Shown here: positions 1-8,877 of the stretch, in pieces | Numbering within the stretch: position 1 is the first letter of the stretch | Layout of the letters: every line of letters begins with the position of its first letter | Assembly (NCBI GenBank): GCA_963835775.1 | Contig: CAWIHB010000025.1 | Coordinates: 310,001-374,000 of the forward strand | Source of the DNA: Palsa-504 sp963835775 | Lineage (GTDB): Bacteria > Actinomycetota > Actinomycetes > Streptosporangiales > Streptosporangiaceae | DNA: 64,000 bases | Direction of reading: 5' to 3' | Position numbers and translations under genes: made by a program | Notes under the pieces: generated by a model | What the model was told of the DNA's origin: nothing | What the model saw: only the letters and a program-made list of their open reading frames with translations | Databases searched by the model: none

Positions 1-1352
1 AAGGCGATCTCCAGCCGGGTGGTCCACTGGTTGCCCTGGAACAGCGGGTAGATGGCCGGGTCGCTGGTCTGGATGGCGTTGGCGATGCCGGTGTAGGTGG
101 CCTGCTTGGCCTGGATCAGCGCCGTGGTCGGGGTCTCGTTGGCCGCGATGGCCTGGGACCACAGCAGCTGCCGCCCGTAGGTGTTGACCACGGTCTGGGT
201 GCCGGTGCCGGGCGTGCCGTAGGCGGTGGTGCCGAGCTCGCCGTACAGCCACGGCTTGCAGACCAGCACCGACCACAGCTCGTCGGCGTTCTCGTCGACC
301 AGCCCGTTACCCGAGGTGAAGCCGTAATTGGCGGTGACGCTCTGCGGGTCGCCCGCCGCGGTCGGCAGGCAGTTGCTGTTGGCCGGGGCGGGCAAACTGG
401 AGAACGCGGTGTTCAGCACGCCGGTGACGCCGTTGGAGACGGTGGTGCCGATGCCGGTGAAGTCGGCCGGCTTGCCGATCAGCGCGATGGCCGCGGTGGC
501 GGCCACCACCATCCACAGCGTGCCCTCGATGGTGCGGGTGGCGCGCTTGCGGATCAGGCCCTGCCAGGCCAGCCACATCGCGCCCAGGATGACCACCGGG
601 GCCAGGTACGGGAAGTAGATCGCCTTGCCCAGCTTGCTGATCAGCTTGTCGACCGCGTTCTGCAGCCAGGTCAGGATGTTGTTGCCCGCCGCCGACTGGT
701 AGACGGTGATCGTCACCCGGTCCAGGGATTTAGCCCCGTCGAAGACCATGCCGGCCACGTTGTTGCCGATCAGCGAGGTCATGTCGGAGCACTGCAGGCC
801 GTGGGCGGCCCAGAACTGCCCGGCGATGCCGTAATTGTCGTACAGCGTCTTCCCGCCGGACGCCGAGGCCGGCGGCTCGATCATGGCGTCGATGCCGCCG
901 GTGGCCTGCTCGGGCTGGGGCAGCGACGGCTCGCAGATGTTGTTCAGGTCACCGACGATGCCCGCGGACCCGGACGAGCACAGCCCGACCAGCCCGCCGA
1001 TGTCGCCGATGCCCGGCACCTGGCAGACACCTCCCGGCGCCGCGGGCGTAACCTCCGCGGTGAGGTGCGCCGGGGCCGGGGACCCTGTGGTGGCCGGGGA
1101 CCCTGTGGTGGCCGGGGACCCTGCGGTGGCCGGGGACACTGCGGTGGCCGGGGACGCTGTGCTCTGAGCCACGGAGGCCGCGCTGGCCGCGCTGGCCGCG
1201 TGCGTGGCAGCCAGTGCCGGGCTGGCCAGCGCGAGCAGCGCCCCGGTGATCAGCAGCACCCGGCCCGCCCAGCGCGCGAGACGGCGGCCACGTCGGTTGC
1301 GGCCGGCGCGGCCCGGCGCGCGGCGCACGGACGGGGCTTGCGGGACAGCCAT
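1..1352 (-). CDS. Large secreted/membrane protein of a conjugation-like locus (3' end outside window)
   Basis: The reading frame starts at an ATG ending at 1352 and runs off the left edge, so the protein is incomplete (450 residues seen). A twin-basic N-terminus (about 28 residues, Arg-rich) precedes a hydrophobic segment ending in ALASPALAA, a likely signal peptide or signal anchor. After it comes a low-complexity stretch built from 15-bp repeats (five-residue units of the type GSPAT, about 1080-1155). The middle has at least two hydrophobic segments (around YLAPVVILGAMWLAWQGL and LWMVVAATAAIALIG), as in VirB6/TrbL-like channel proteins. It is the last visible gene of a minus-strand run behind a VirB4-like ATPase, 31 bp away. 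A polytopic component of a type IV secretion-like channel is an inference from context; I recognise no specific family. Confidence 0.7.
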   Translation of the reverse strand, partial: MAVPQAPSVRRAPGRAGRNRRGRRLARWAGRVLLITGALLALASPALAATHAASAASAASVAQSTASPATAVSPATAGSPATTGSPATTGSPAPAHLTAEVTPAAPGGVCQVPGIGDIGGLVGLCSSGSAGIVGDLNNICEPSLPQPEQATGGIDAMIEPPASASGGKTLYDNYGIAGQFWAAHGLQCSDMTSLIGNNVAGMVFDGAKSLDRVTITVYQSAAGNNILTWLQNAVDKLISKLGKAIYFPYLAPVVILGAMWLAWQGLIRKRATRTIEGTLWMVVAATAAIALIGKPADFTGIGTTVSNGVTGVLNTAFSSLPAPANSNCLPTAAGDPQSVTANYGFTSGNGLVDENADELWSVLVCKPWLYGELGTTAYGTPGTGTQTVVNTYGRQLLWSQAIAANETPTTALIQAKQATYTGIANAIQTSDPAIYPLFQGNQWTTRLEIA

Positions 1353-1383
1353 CGGGGAAACTCCTGGTTCTGCTGTTACGTCT

Positions 1384-3942
1384 CTACCGTTTCGACGGCG
1401 CCTCGGCCGCCGGCGCGCTGAGCGCAGACGTGCCCGCCGAGGGCGGGAACGCTGCGTCTGCGCTGAAGAGACTGCCGGTCCCCGGGTCGCGCGGGCCGGG
1501 CTGCTGGCCCCGGGCCCGGGTGGGGTTGGTGTCGATCCAGTCTTTGAGTTCCGCAGAGACCAGATCGATCCCGATGCGGCCGGCCCGGTCATCCAGGTCG
1601 CGGAAGATGCACTCGCCGTTGCCGAGTGCGCGGAGCACGGCCTTGTGCTCGTCGGAGGGCGCGACGCCGAGCAGCGACATGACGTTCGCCACCTCGGCAC
1701 GCTCGGTCGAGCGGAACGCGAAGACGCTGGACAGGCAGTTGGTGACCTGCTCGTGCAGCAGGTCGCCGGCGTTCTGCGAGACCAGGATCAGCGCCGTGTT
1801 CCGGGACCGGCCCATCCGGGAGACCTCGGGCACCAGCTTGGCGCCCTCGGGGGTGGAGGTGATGGCCCAGGCCTCGTCCAGGAAGATGGCCTTGGGCTTG
1901 GTGCGGTCGATGCCGTTCAGCAGCTTGCGGGCGAACTGGGACACCAGGTACAGCAGCGCCACCGACAGCCGCTGCTCGTAGGAGTAGTCGTCGCGGCTGG
2001 TGGTGGTGCCGGGCAGGGTGAGCCCGCCGAGGGTGAAGACCGTGATCCAGCCTTCGGCGTCGATCTGCTGGCCCACCGAAGGGGCGAAGCACAGCCGGGC
2101 CAGCCGCATCTCCGAGATCGACCGCATGACGGCGCCGGTGTTCTTCCAGGCCGGATCGCCGGCCTCCTCCAGGTGCCTGACCACCTTGCCCAGGCTGGGC
2201 CGCCCGGTCCCGGCGATCGCGCCGACCGCCTGGATCATGGCGCTCTCGCGCTCCTCGCTCATCCTGGGCAGCAGCAGCCGCAGCGTCTCGGTGGCCATGG
2301 TCCGCTTCTCGGCCAGATCGGCACCGAAGGAGAACGGGTCGAGCAGGCCGGGGGCCGCGGCGCCCAGCGGCAGCACCCGGGCCTTGCGGCCCTGCTGCTT
2401 CAGGTACTCCACCAGCGATTCGGCGTCGCCCTTGGGATCGATCACCGCGACGGTCGCGCCGCGCAGGGCCAGCTGGTAGATCAGCAGCATGGCCAGCGTG
2501 GTCTTGCCGCCGCCCGGCTCGCCGGTGATGGCGATGGCGGTCGGCCGGTTGCGGGCGGCGGCCAGCAGCGGGTCGAAGTGCACGATGGACCGGGCCCGGC
2601 CCAGGGTCTCGCCGATGTAGGGGCCGATCCAGCCGGCACCGGAGTCGATGCGGTCGCCGAGCTCCACGGTGGCGGTCGGCATGCCGCCGGCGATGGTATA
2701 CAGCGGCTGACGCTGCACGTAGGAGGACAGCCGGATCCGCTCGCCGGGCAGCGACTCGCAGAGCAGCGAGAACTGGTCACCGGTGGAGTTGACCACGTCG
2801 ATGCCGATGTCACGGTAGTGCTCCACGACCGCCTCCACCCGGCGGACGCACAGGTCCCGGGTCGGCGCGGTCACGATCAGCCGGTGCCAGCCGTACACGA
2901 ACGGCAGCCGCTCCTTGGTGATGCCGTGCTCGAGCATCCGGGCCGCCGCGATCTGCTCGGCCAGCGCGATCGGGGCCTCCGCCCCGGCCTCCCTGATGTG
3001 CGCGTCCATATCGCGGGCATGGGCCAGGCGGCGGCTGACGTCCTTGCTCGCCTTGGCGGGCGGGATGAGCTTCATCCGGGAGCTGATCTCGACCGGGAAC
3101 GGCAGCGAATCGGCGTAGTGCAGCCACGGCTCACCGTCCGGGAACGACATCACGTCAGGGAACCGGGCGAACGACACGAACGCGGCATACGATTCGCCCG
3201 ATATGTGCTCCAGGCCGAGCATGGTCCGCCCGTTGTGCACCTGACCCTCGAACAGCGCGTCGATCTCGCCCGCACCCCACCTGCGGCGCCTGGCTGCCGA
3301 CGGCACCGGCTCGCCCGCCGTGGCCATCAGCGTGTGCTGGACCAGCCACGCGATCTCGCCCGAGGTGGCATGCCGGGCGGCCAGCGCGCTGGCGTTCAGC
3401 GCCCGGCCGAGCCGTTCGGCCGATTCGGTCCACTTGCTGATCTCCGACGCCCCGATGGCCTCGTCGATCAGGCCCAGTCCCCGCTCGCCCCGGTTGTACA
3501 CCCCGATGAACTGGGACAGCACCCCGCCGGACAGCTGGGCGCGCATGCCGCGCTGGCCGAGCCGGACGCCGAGGTAGATCTCCTTGCCCCAGAAGTCCTT
3601 GGCCCAGACGTGCTCGTAAGCCTGCTCCAGGTAATCCCGCCAGCCCGGGCCGCCGTCCGAGGTCGCGTCAAGATCAGCGGCCCAGGCGTGCGCCGGGTAG
3701 GACCGGTGGGCGATGCGCAGGTGCACCTCGGCATCGGCCATCCTGATCGCGGCCAGCGCGACGGTGATGTTCGTGGCCAGCGCCTCCCGCTCCTCCGGGG
3801 TGGTGAACTCGTAGGAGACCGAGGGCATCCGGTAGTAGGCCCAGGCGTGGGTGTCGGTGAGCAGGATCCGGTCGTCGAAGTAGCGCAAGCCCAGGCGGGT
3901 GCGCGTTCGTGGTCCTCTGGACCGGCTAGTCCGACTGCTCAC
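1384..3942 (-). CDS. VirB4/TcpF-like type IV secretion ATPase
   Basis: About 852 residues. A Walker A motif GEPGGGKTT lies near residue 472 and a Walker B segment AIFLDEAWAI near residue 684, followed by the ARTL-like segment ILVSQNAGDLL. This is the arrangement of VirB4/TraC/TcpF ATPases, which energise pilus-less or piliated conjugation channels at the inner face of the membrane. The N-terminal half (JFDD-type start, LRYFDDRILL) resembles the PrgI/VirB4 N-domain. I chose the GTG ending at 3942 because AAGGAG lies five bases upstream; a GTG two codons earlier would sit inside this ribosome-binding site. The gene overlaps the preceding TcpE-like gene by 17 bp, indicating translational coupling. 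The long open frame on the opposite strand is a GC-driven shadow. Confidence 0.88.
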   Translation of the reverse strand: MSSRTSRSRGPRTRTRLGLRYFDDRILLTDTHAWAYYRMPSVSYEFTTPEEREALATNITVALAAIRMADAEVHLRIAHRSYPAHAWAADLDATSDGGPGWRDYLEQAYEHVWAKDFWGKEIYLGVRLGQRGMRAQLSGGVLSQFIGVYNRGERGLGLIDEAIGASEISKWTESAERLGRALNASALAARHATSGEIAWLVQHTLMATAGEPVPSAARRRRWGAGEIDALFEGQVHNGRTMLGLEHISGESYAAFVSFARFPDVMSFPDGEPWLHYADSLPFPVEISSRMKLIPPAKASKDVSRRLAHARDMDAHIREAGAEAPIALAEQIAAARMLEHGITKERLPFVYGWHRLIVTAPTRDLCVRRVEAVVEHYRDIGIDVVNSTGDQFSLLCESLPGERIRLSSYVQRQPLYTIAGGMPTATVELGDRIDSGAGWIGPYIGETLGRARSIVHFDPLLAAARNRPTAIAITGEPGGGKTTLAMLLIYQLALRGATVAVIDPKGDAESLVEYLKQQGRKARVLPLGAAAPGLLDPFSFGADLAEKRTMATETLRLLLPRMSEERESAMIQAVGAIAGTGRPSLGKVVRHLEEAGDPAWKNTGAVMRSISEMRLARLCFAPSVGQQIDAEGWITVFTLGGLTLPGTTTSRDDYSYEQRLSVALLYLVSQFARKLLNGIDRTKPKAIFLDEAWAITSTPEGAKLVPEVSRMGRSRNTALILVSQNAGDLLHEQVTNCLSSVFAFRSTERAEVANVMSLLGVAPSDEHKAVLRALGNGECIFRDLDDRAGRIGIDLVSAELKDWIDTNPTRARGQQPGPRDPGTGSLFSADAAFPPSAGTSALSAPAAEAPSKR

Positions 3943-6505
3943 CAGCACTCCTTCCTGGAAGGGGGGTCAGCGGGCTCATGGTCCGCGGGGCCAGGCCCGC
4001 GATCAGCACGCCGGCCAGCGCGGTGTAGGCGAGCCGGGTCTGCGGCCGCAGCGAGGCCGACGCGTCAGGGCGTACCGACAGCGTGTCGTCCCAGGGCACC
4101 CGGACGATCGCCCGGCAGCGGCCCCGGGCCACCGACTCGGCCTGCAGCACGCCCTGACTTGTCCGGCTGCTCACCCCGTTGATCACGGTCACGGCGCGGG
4201 CGGCCAGCTCGTCGTAGCCGTGTGCGGCGAGCCACTCCTGGGTGCTAGCCAGCGACGTGGCCGCCTCCGGGCTGGCCGGAACGACCAGCATGAGCTGATC
4301 GGCCAGCGCCAGGGCCCGGGCCAGGCTCGACGGCGCCGGATCGATCAGGGTCAGCGGATACCGCTCGGCCAGCAGGCGGGCCAGCCGCGGGTAGTCACCG
4401 GGGCCCAGAGCGGGCCCGCCGTCACGGCCCGGCCGGCCGGCCGCGATGACATCCAGGCGGGCCCCGCCGCCACGGGTGGCTCGCATCCTGGCCATGCCGC
4501 GCAGCTGGCGCGGCCCGGCGTCGCCACGGCCCGGTCCCGTCCCGGCCTCCGCGGCGGGTCCCTGGCCCGCGAGCAGGGCGGGCACCGAGGTGGCCGACGG
4601 GACACAAGCCGCCAGCGACGTCTCGCCCGGGTTGAGGTCGAGCGCGGCGACCGGGACCTCCCGCAGGGCGGCCAGGACCTGGCCGGTGAGCAGGGTGGTC
4701 ACGGACTGCCCGGCCCCGCTGGTGCAGCCGAGCACGGCGATCAGGCGCGGACCGTCCAGCGGCAGCCTGGCCCGGTCACGGTCCCGGGCGGCCCGGTCCG
4801 GCTGCCCCGGTCCCTGGCCGCCGGCCACCACCTTGACCCGGCGCCGCCAGCTCGCGTCGATGTCGTCGCCGGGGCCGCTCAGGGCCCGCTCGATGGACGG
4901 CACCGGACGGTCGGAGCCCGGGGCGATGAACAAGGACGCCATCCGGGCCGCCATGGACCGGCCGGGCGCCGCGGCGGCGGGCGCGGCCGGCGCGGACTCA
5001 GGCCGTGCTGGCGTGGCGGGCGCGGACGGCGCGGAGGACTTTGGCGTGGCCCGCCGACGTACCGGGGCGTGAGCATCCTCGGGTCCTGGCGCGGGCGCAG
5101 GCTCCGGATCGGGCCGAGGCTCGACTTCGGGGAACGGCCCGGCCTCGGGGAACGGCCCGGCCTCGGGGAACGGGCTGGCGATCGGGAACGTGCCGGCCCC
5201 GGCCGTCGGCCAGGAGGCGGGTGCGGGCTGGCCGAGGTCGCGCGGGTCTGGTTCGGGATCGTGCGAGACCTCCACGGCCCGGGCCTCCTGACGCCGGTCG
5301 GCCGGTGCGACGGCCCAGCCGGGCCGCGGCGAGACCCCGGGCCGCGGCGAGACCCCGGACCGCGGCGGGCGGGCGGATTCGGACGGCTGCGGCTGCCATG
5401 CGGGTTCGACCGGTTGTGCCCGGCGGTCGGATTCGGACGGCTGCGGCGGGCGGACGGCCTCGGACCGCTGCGCGTCCTGCTCGGGGCGGCCCGGCCAGGA
5501 CCGCCAGGCAGGCGTCGCCTTGACCTTGGGCTGCGCAGTGGCCCGCTCCGGCACCCGGATCGGGGCCGGCGGGGACGCGGGCCGGGCCAGCGGCGGGACC
5601 GGCGCCTGCGGCGCGGCCGGGGAGACCTCCGGTTCGCCGGCCGACGGCGCGGCCGGGGCGGTCTGGACCGCGTCAGGCTGGACGGCAGGGGGCGTGGGCA
5701 CGGCGGCAGGCATTCTGGCCTGCCCCAGCTCGGACGCGGAGATTATCCGAACGGACGGGTATGCGTCATCGGGCGGCAATTCGGTGTGCGGCTCCCGCTC
5801 GGGCGCCAGGTCAGGGGCGGGGCGGTCAGCACGGGACGAGCCGAGCCTGACGGCCGGCGGCCGGACCGACATAAGCTGCCGCGACGCGGCCCGCCAGGAC
5901 GCGACCGTCGAGGCGGCCGCTCGCGATGCCTTGCCCGCCGAGGCAGCGGGCGCCGCGCCGGTGACGGCCGGCCGGGCGGTCTCCGGCGCCGCGGCGGCCA
6001 GAGTTACCGGCACGTCGACGGCTGGGGCGACGGTGAGCTGGGCATCGGCGGTGGCCGTCGCGGCCAGTTGCGCCGCGGCCTGGGCCTGCTGGGCTCGGCC
6101 GGCGGCCTTGCGCAGCTTCCTGGACCGGGTTCCCGGCGGGTGCCGGTGCCAGACCCGGACCGACACGAGGATCTCGTCCTTCTCGCTCAGCGGTGCCATC
6201 CGGACCCAGGTGCGCGGCTCGGAGACGTAACGCAGCTGCGAGCTGACCAGCTCGGGCAGCCGTTTGCTCTCAATGACCGGCCGGGTAGTCAGCCAGGTGA
6301 GCACTCCCGGCGGCAGCACATAAAGCCACACCAAATTGTGATTAAACGGAAGACCAATCACAACGAGGAAAAATATGTACGGAACCGTAATTCCGACAAA
6401 AACGCCAATCCAGGTGATAGGCAACGGCGCCGGCAACCGGAAATCATAGAGCTTGTACAGCCGCTTTTCTATCCGCCAGATATTCGTGTACGTGGGAAGG
6501 TCCAC
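3926..6505 (-). CDS. TcpE-like membrane protein fused to a MinD/ParA-like domain with a degenerate P-loop
   Basis: 859 residues, GTG start at 6505 with AAGGAG upstream. The first ~130 residues match the TcpE conjugation family: a short start with IWRIEKRLYKLYDFRLP, two membrane segments (ITWIGVFVGITVPYIFFLVV and a second around LYVLPPGVLTWL), then a soluble tail. Residues ~130-590 are a disordered Pro/Ala-rich linker that includes tandem repeats (FPEAGP units at about 5100-5165; RPGVSP units at about 5320-5360). The C-terminal ~250 residues have a MinD/ParA-like fold: LIAVLGCTSGAGQSVTT at the P-loop position, VAALDLNPGETSLA (Walker A' region) and TLIDPAPSS (Walker B). The invariant P-loop lysine is replaced by Gln, so ATP hydrolysis is doubtful. 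It sits between a TcpD-like gene and the VirB4-like ATPase and is probably a coupling or assembly factor of the channel. Confidence 0.75.
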   Translation of the reverse strand: MDLPTYTNIWRIEKRLYKLYDFRLPAPLPITWIGVFVGITVPYIFFLVVIGLPFNHNLVWLYVLPPGVLTWLTTRPVIESKRLPELVSSQLRYVSEPRTWVRMAPLSEKDEILVSVRVWHRHPPGTRSRKLRKAAGRAQQAQAAAQLAATATADAQLTVAPAVDVPVTLAAAAPETARPAVTGAAPAASAGKASRAAASTVASWRAASRQLMSVRPPAVRLGSSRADRPAPDLAPEREPHTELPPDDAYPSVRIISASELGQARMPAAVPTPPAVQPDAVQTAPAAPSAGEPEVSPAAPQAPVPPLARPASPPAPIRVPERATAQPKVKATPAWRSWPGRPEQDAQRSEAVRPPQPSESDRRAQPVEPAWQPQPSESARPPRSGVSPRPGVSPRPGWAVAPADRRQEARAVEVSHDPEPDPRDLGQPAPASWPTAGAGTFPIASPFPEAGPFPEAGPFPEVEPRPDPEPAPAPGPEDAHAPVRRRATPKSSAPSAPATPARPESAPAAPAAAAPGRSMAARMASLFIAPGSDRPVPSIERALSGPGDDIDASWRRRVKVVAGGQGPGQPDRAARDRDRARLPLDGPRLIAVLGCTSGAGQSVTTLLTGQVLAALREVPVAALDLNPGETSLAACVPSATSVPALLAGQGPAAEAGTGPGRGDAGPRQLRGMARMRATRGGGARLDVIAAGRPGRDGGPALGPGDYPRLARLLAERYPLTLIDPAPSSLARALALADQLMLVVPASPEAATSLASTQEWLAAHGYDELAARAVTVINGVSSRTSQGVLQAESVARGRCRAIVRVPWDDTLSVRPDASASLRPQTRLAYTALAGVLIAGLAPRTMSPLTPLPGRSAGEQSD

Positions 6506-6534
6506 TGGGGCTCGCTCCTTCTGCCAGAACCGGA

Positions 6535-6792
6535 TCAGTGGACTCCGAGCGCGTTCGCGATGCCAGTGGCCAGCGTCTGGACGATGCTGGGGGTATAGAA
6601 GACCACGGCGATGGCCACGGCGAGCACCATGAACTGGACAAACCTGGTGATCTCACGCGTGAACAGGAAGAAGATCGCCACGATTCCGACGATGCCCAGG
6701 AACAGCGGCCCGAACAGGCCCTGCAGGTAGGTGACGAGGCCTTGCGTGCTCAGGGCCACTGGAACCATCGCGGCGGTGAGATGAGCAGACAT
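6535..6792 (-). CDS. Small two-helix membrane protein, TcpD/VirB2-like position
   Basis: 85 residues starting at the ATG ending at 6792, with GGAAGGGA upstream. Two hydrophobic segments are visible (GLFGPLFLGIVGIVAIFFLF and FVQFMVLAVAIAVVFYTPS) with a basic TREITRF loop between them, the build of VirB2-like pilins and TcpD proteins in Gram-positive conjugation loci. It is 29 bp upstream of the TcpE-like gene and downstream of TcpC, so it is probably co-transcribed. Assignment rests on size, topology and neighbourhood; sequence identity to a defined family cannot be checked here. Confidence 0.75.
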   Translation of the reverse strand: MSAHLTAAMVPVALSTQGLVTYLQGLFGPLFLGIVGIVAIFFLFTREITRFVQFMVLAVAIAVVFYTPSIVQTLATGIANALGVH

Positions 6793-7058
6793 TTAGATGT
6801 CCCTTCCGGGATCAGATGACCATCCAGCGAGTGTTGCGACGTCCCTCCGGCGGTGCCGGCCAAGCGGGCGCACGTATCGGGGTTTACGTTCTCCGGCCGC
6901 GCCGGGAGGATGGCGCGGCAGGAGCAGGCGGGGACGCCCGGGCGGGCCAGGACGGCTGGCGGGCCCGGTACAGGCGATGGCAGTGAAGGCCTCAGCGGAG
7001 CGGGAGGCAGCGGCATGACGGCAGGCGGGCATGACGGCGTCCGCCGCCGCTGTCCTGA

Positions 7059-8087
7059 TCATTTGGCTTCCACCGCCTCAGTCACCGCGCTGATTTCATT
7101 TACATACCATTTGCCGCTTTGAAGTTCCGTGACCGACACGGCATATGCGGCCGCGAGTTTGGTGACGCTTGCCTCTCCCGCCGCGGCGGGAACCTGCCAT
7201 ATGACGGTCACGGTTATCTGTCTGCTGGCGCCGCCCGGCGGCACCTGCAGGCTCGCGATCGAGCCGAACGTGAGCGCGCTGCCCAGCCCGGTCAGTGACA
7301 CGCCGCGCGCTTCGAACCGGCTCAGCGCGGCGCTGTCGCCGGCGGCGTAGGCCTGGAAGAAGACGGGCAGTTCGGCCATCAGCTGTCCCTGCGCGACCGG
7401 ATCAGAACCGGCGCCGGCCACCGTGGGCGGCGAGATCCGCTGCGGCGCGGGCAGCCAGGCGGGCTCGCCCGGGATCACCACACCGCCGCCGGCGGCCACG
7501 ACGGGCACGCCGAGCTCCATGAGCTGGCCGTTCACGGTGGCCAGCAGGGTCACCACGGCATGGGCGGGATCGGCCACCGCGATGCCCGCCACCTGCTCGG
7601 ACTGCAGGCTCAGCTGACCGGCGCCGTTCCAGCCCAGGTCCGGGTTGGCGGCCGCCACGCTGGCCGGCACGAACGCCGCGAGCTGCTGCTCGCGCTGGGC
7701 CTGGATGGCCGGGCTGAAGTTCAGGTAGACCTGCCCGAACTCCATCGCGTAAGCCTCGGCCAGCGTCACGGGGAACTGCGCAGCCGCGCCGCCGGCCGCC
7801 GCCGTGCCGTCGGCCCGGGGCGCCGTGGCCTGGTTGAAGATGATGGCGGTCACGCCCCGGAACGCGATGATCAGCAGCGTCGCCCACAGCGCCAGCCGCA
7901 GCGGCCACAGCCGCCACCGGCCGCCGGCCCCGTTCCAGGACCGCCCGGGCAGCGGCCCACCGGGACCGCCTGATCCGATCTCCTGTTCCAGCCAGCCGGG
8001 ACTGGGGACCGCGGAGCCGTTCAGTGCCGCAACCGGGGAGTAATCGGACAAATTCGATCCGTTACCGGTGTTGGGCAGGCGAAACAT
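7059..8087 (-). CDS. TcpC-family conjugal transfer protein
   Basis: About 342 residues. One membrane anchor near the N-terminus (LRLALWATLLIIAFRGVTAI, residues ~63-82) is followed by an extracytoplasmic part with two NTF2-like halves (FPVTLAEAYAMEFGQVYLNF first, LMAELPVFFQAYAAGDSAAL second). This is the TcpC/VirB8-like organisation of Gram-positive conjugation channels. The C-terminus ends in SGKWYVNEISAVTEAVEAK, as usual for the family. I prefer the ATG ending at 8087 (GGAGGTG immediately upstream, protein starting MFRLPNTG) over a longer frame starting at 8159, which has no ribosome-binding site. It is the first conserved gene of the locus; a 266-bp gap separates it from the TcpD-like gene. 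Confidence 0.85.
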   Translation of the reverse strand: MFRLPNTGNGSNLSDYSPVAALNGSAVPSPGWLEQEIGSGGPGGPLPGRSWNGAGGRWRLWPLRLALWATLLIIAFRGVTAIIFNQATAPRADGTAAAGGAAAQFPVTLAEAYAMEFGQVYLNFSPAIQAQREQQLAAFVPASVAAANPDLGWNGAGQLSLQSEQVAGIAVADPAHAVVTLLATVNGQLMELGVPVVAAGGGVVIPGEPAWLPAPQRISPPTVAGAGSDPVAQGQLMAELPVFFQAYAAGDSAALSRFEARGVSLTGLGSALTFGSIASLQVPPGGASRQITVTVIWQVPAAAGEASVTKLAAAYAVSVTELQSGKWYVNEISAVTEAVEAK

Positions 8088-8286
8088 CACACCTCCGCAC
8101 GCTTCCGCGCCTGCTACGAGCAGGGGCGGCCCGTCCCTTCGCGCCGGTCCGCGGTCCATTGTGCGGCACTACGGCTCGGCGAGGGGCCGGTTGGAGACCA
8201 TCACCGTGACATCCGCAAGGACAAATGACCAGCACTCTCTGATACGGGACGAATACGCACCGGGTTCAACCCGGAACGAAATAACT

Positions 8287-8706
8287 TCAGCTGGACGCAC
8301 CCGGATCGTCCCCACGATGCCGCTGACCTGCATCGGAGTCCTGCCGGGCGGCCGCGGCCCGGCTCCGGCCTACCTCGATCCAGCGCGGGATCTCATCCTG
8401 TCTCGCGCCCGCCACGACGCAGTAATAGGCGGCGGCACGAGCTCTCGCCTCCTGGCTGGTCCGCCGGTAGAAGCCGGCCAGCAGGCCTGCCACCTCGGCC
8501 AGCAGGTCTGCCCTGGCACCTGCTATCTCCCGCAATTCCTGCACAGCGGCCGCGGTTTCCGCCTCGGTGGGTTCCCGCCACGGCGCGTGCCGCTGCGCCG
8601 CGCCAGCTAGCCGGGCCACGATGAGCTGGTCAGCTTCGTCCCCCGGGAGAACGCGCGTGGATACCACCACGGACCGCGGCGGCAGCTGGGTCTCGACCGG
8701 AACCAT
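8287..8706 (-). CDS. Hypothetical soluble protein upstream of tcpC
   Basis: 139 residues from the ATG ending at 8706, with GAAGGTG six bases before it; a frame 20 codons longer is open but lacks such a site. The sequence is mostly helical: a segment rich in Glu/Ala (PTEAETAAAVQELREIAGAR) followed by ADLLAEVAGLLAGFYRRTSQ. No catalytic motif or membrane segment is seen. It lies on the same strand as the conjugation-like genes and could be the first gene of that unit, but the 200-bp gap to tcpC leaves this open. Function unknown. Confidence 0.6.
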   Translation of the reverse strand: MVPVETQLPPRSVVVSTRVLPGDEADQLIVARLAGAAQRHAPWREPTEAETAAAVQELREIAGARADLLAEVAGLLAGFYRRTSQEARARAAAYYCVVAGARQDEIPRWIEVGRSRAAAARQDSDAGQRHRGDDPGASS

Positions 8707-8877
8707 ATTCGCACCTTCATCCGATGAAACTATGGAGTTCAGTCGATTATCGAACACAGTTACCATAAATTCAAGTGGTACGCCTATTCGATCTCAACCA
8801 TCCAGCTCAGCAATCACCTGACCACATCGATGGCAGCCTCCTGGATTCTGCCAGGCCGACCTGCGGCCCGGATGCGG

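Noticed and set aside
1071..1160. Regularly spaced repeats that might suggest a CRISPR array
   Set aside because: They are 15-bp in-frame coding repeats (GSPAT units) without spacers of constant length. No CRISPR array was seen anywhere in the window.
1204..6598. Long plus-strand open frames (up to ~990 codons) opposite the VirB4-like and TcpE-like genes
   Set aside because: They consist of Gly/Arg/Pro/His-rich shadow sequence without domains; the minus-strand genes have all motifs and ribosome-binding sites.
6793..7058. Short frames between the TcpD-like and TcpC genes
   Set aside because: Two overlapping frames without start signal or sequence features; probably spacer.
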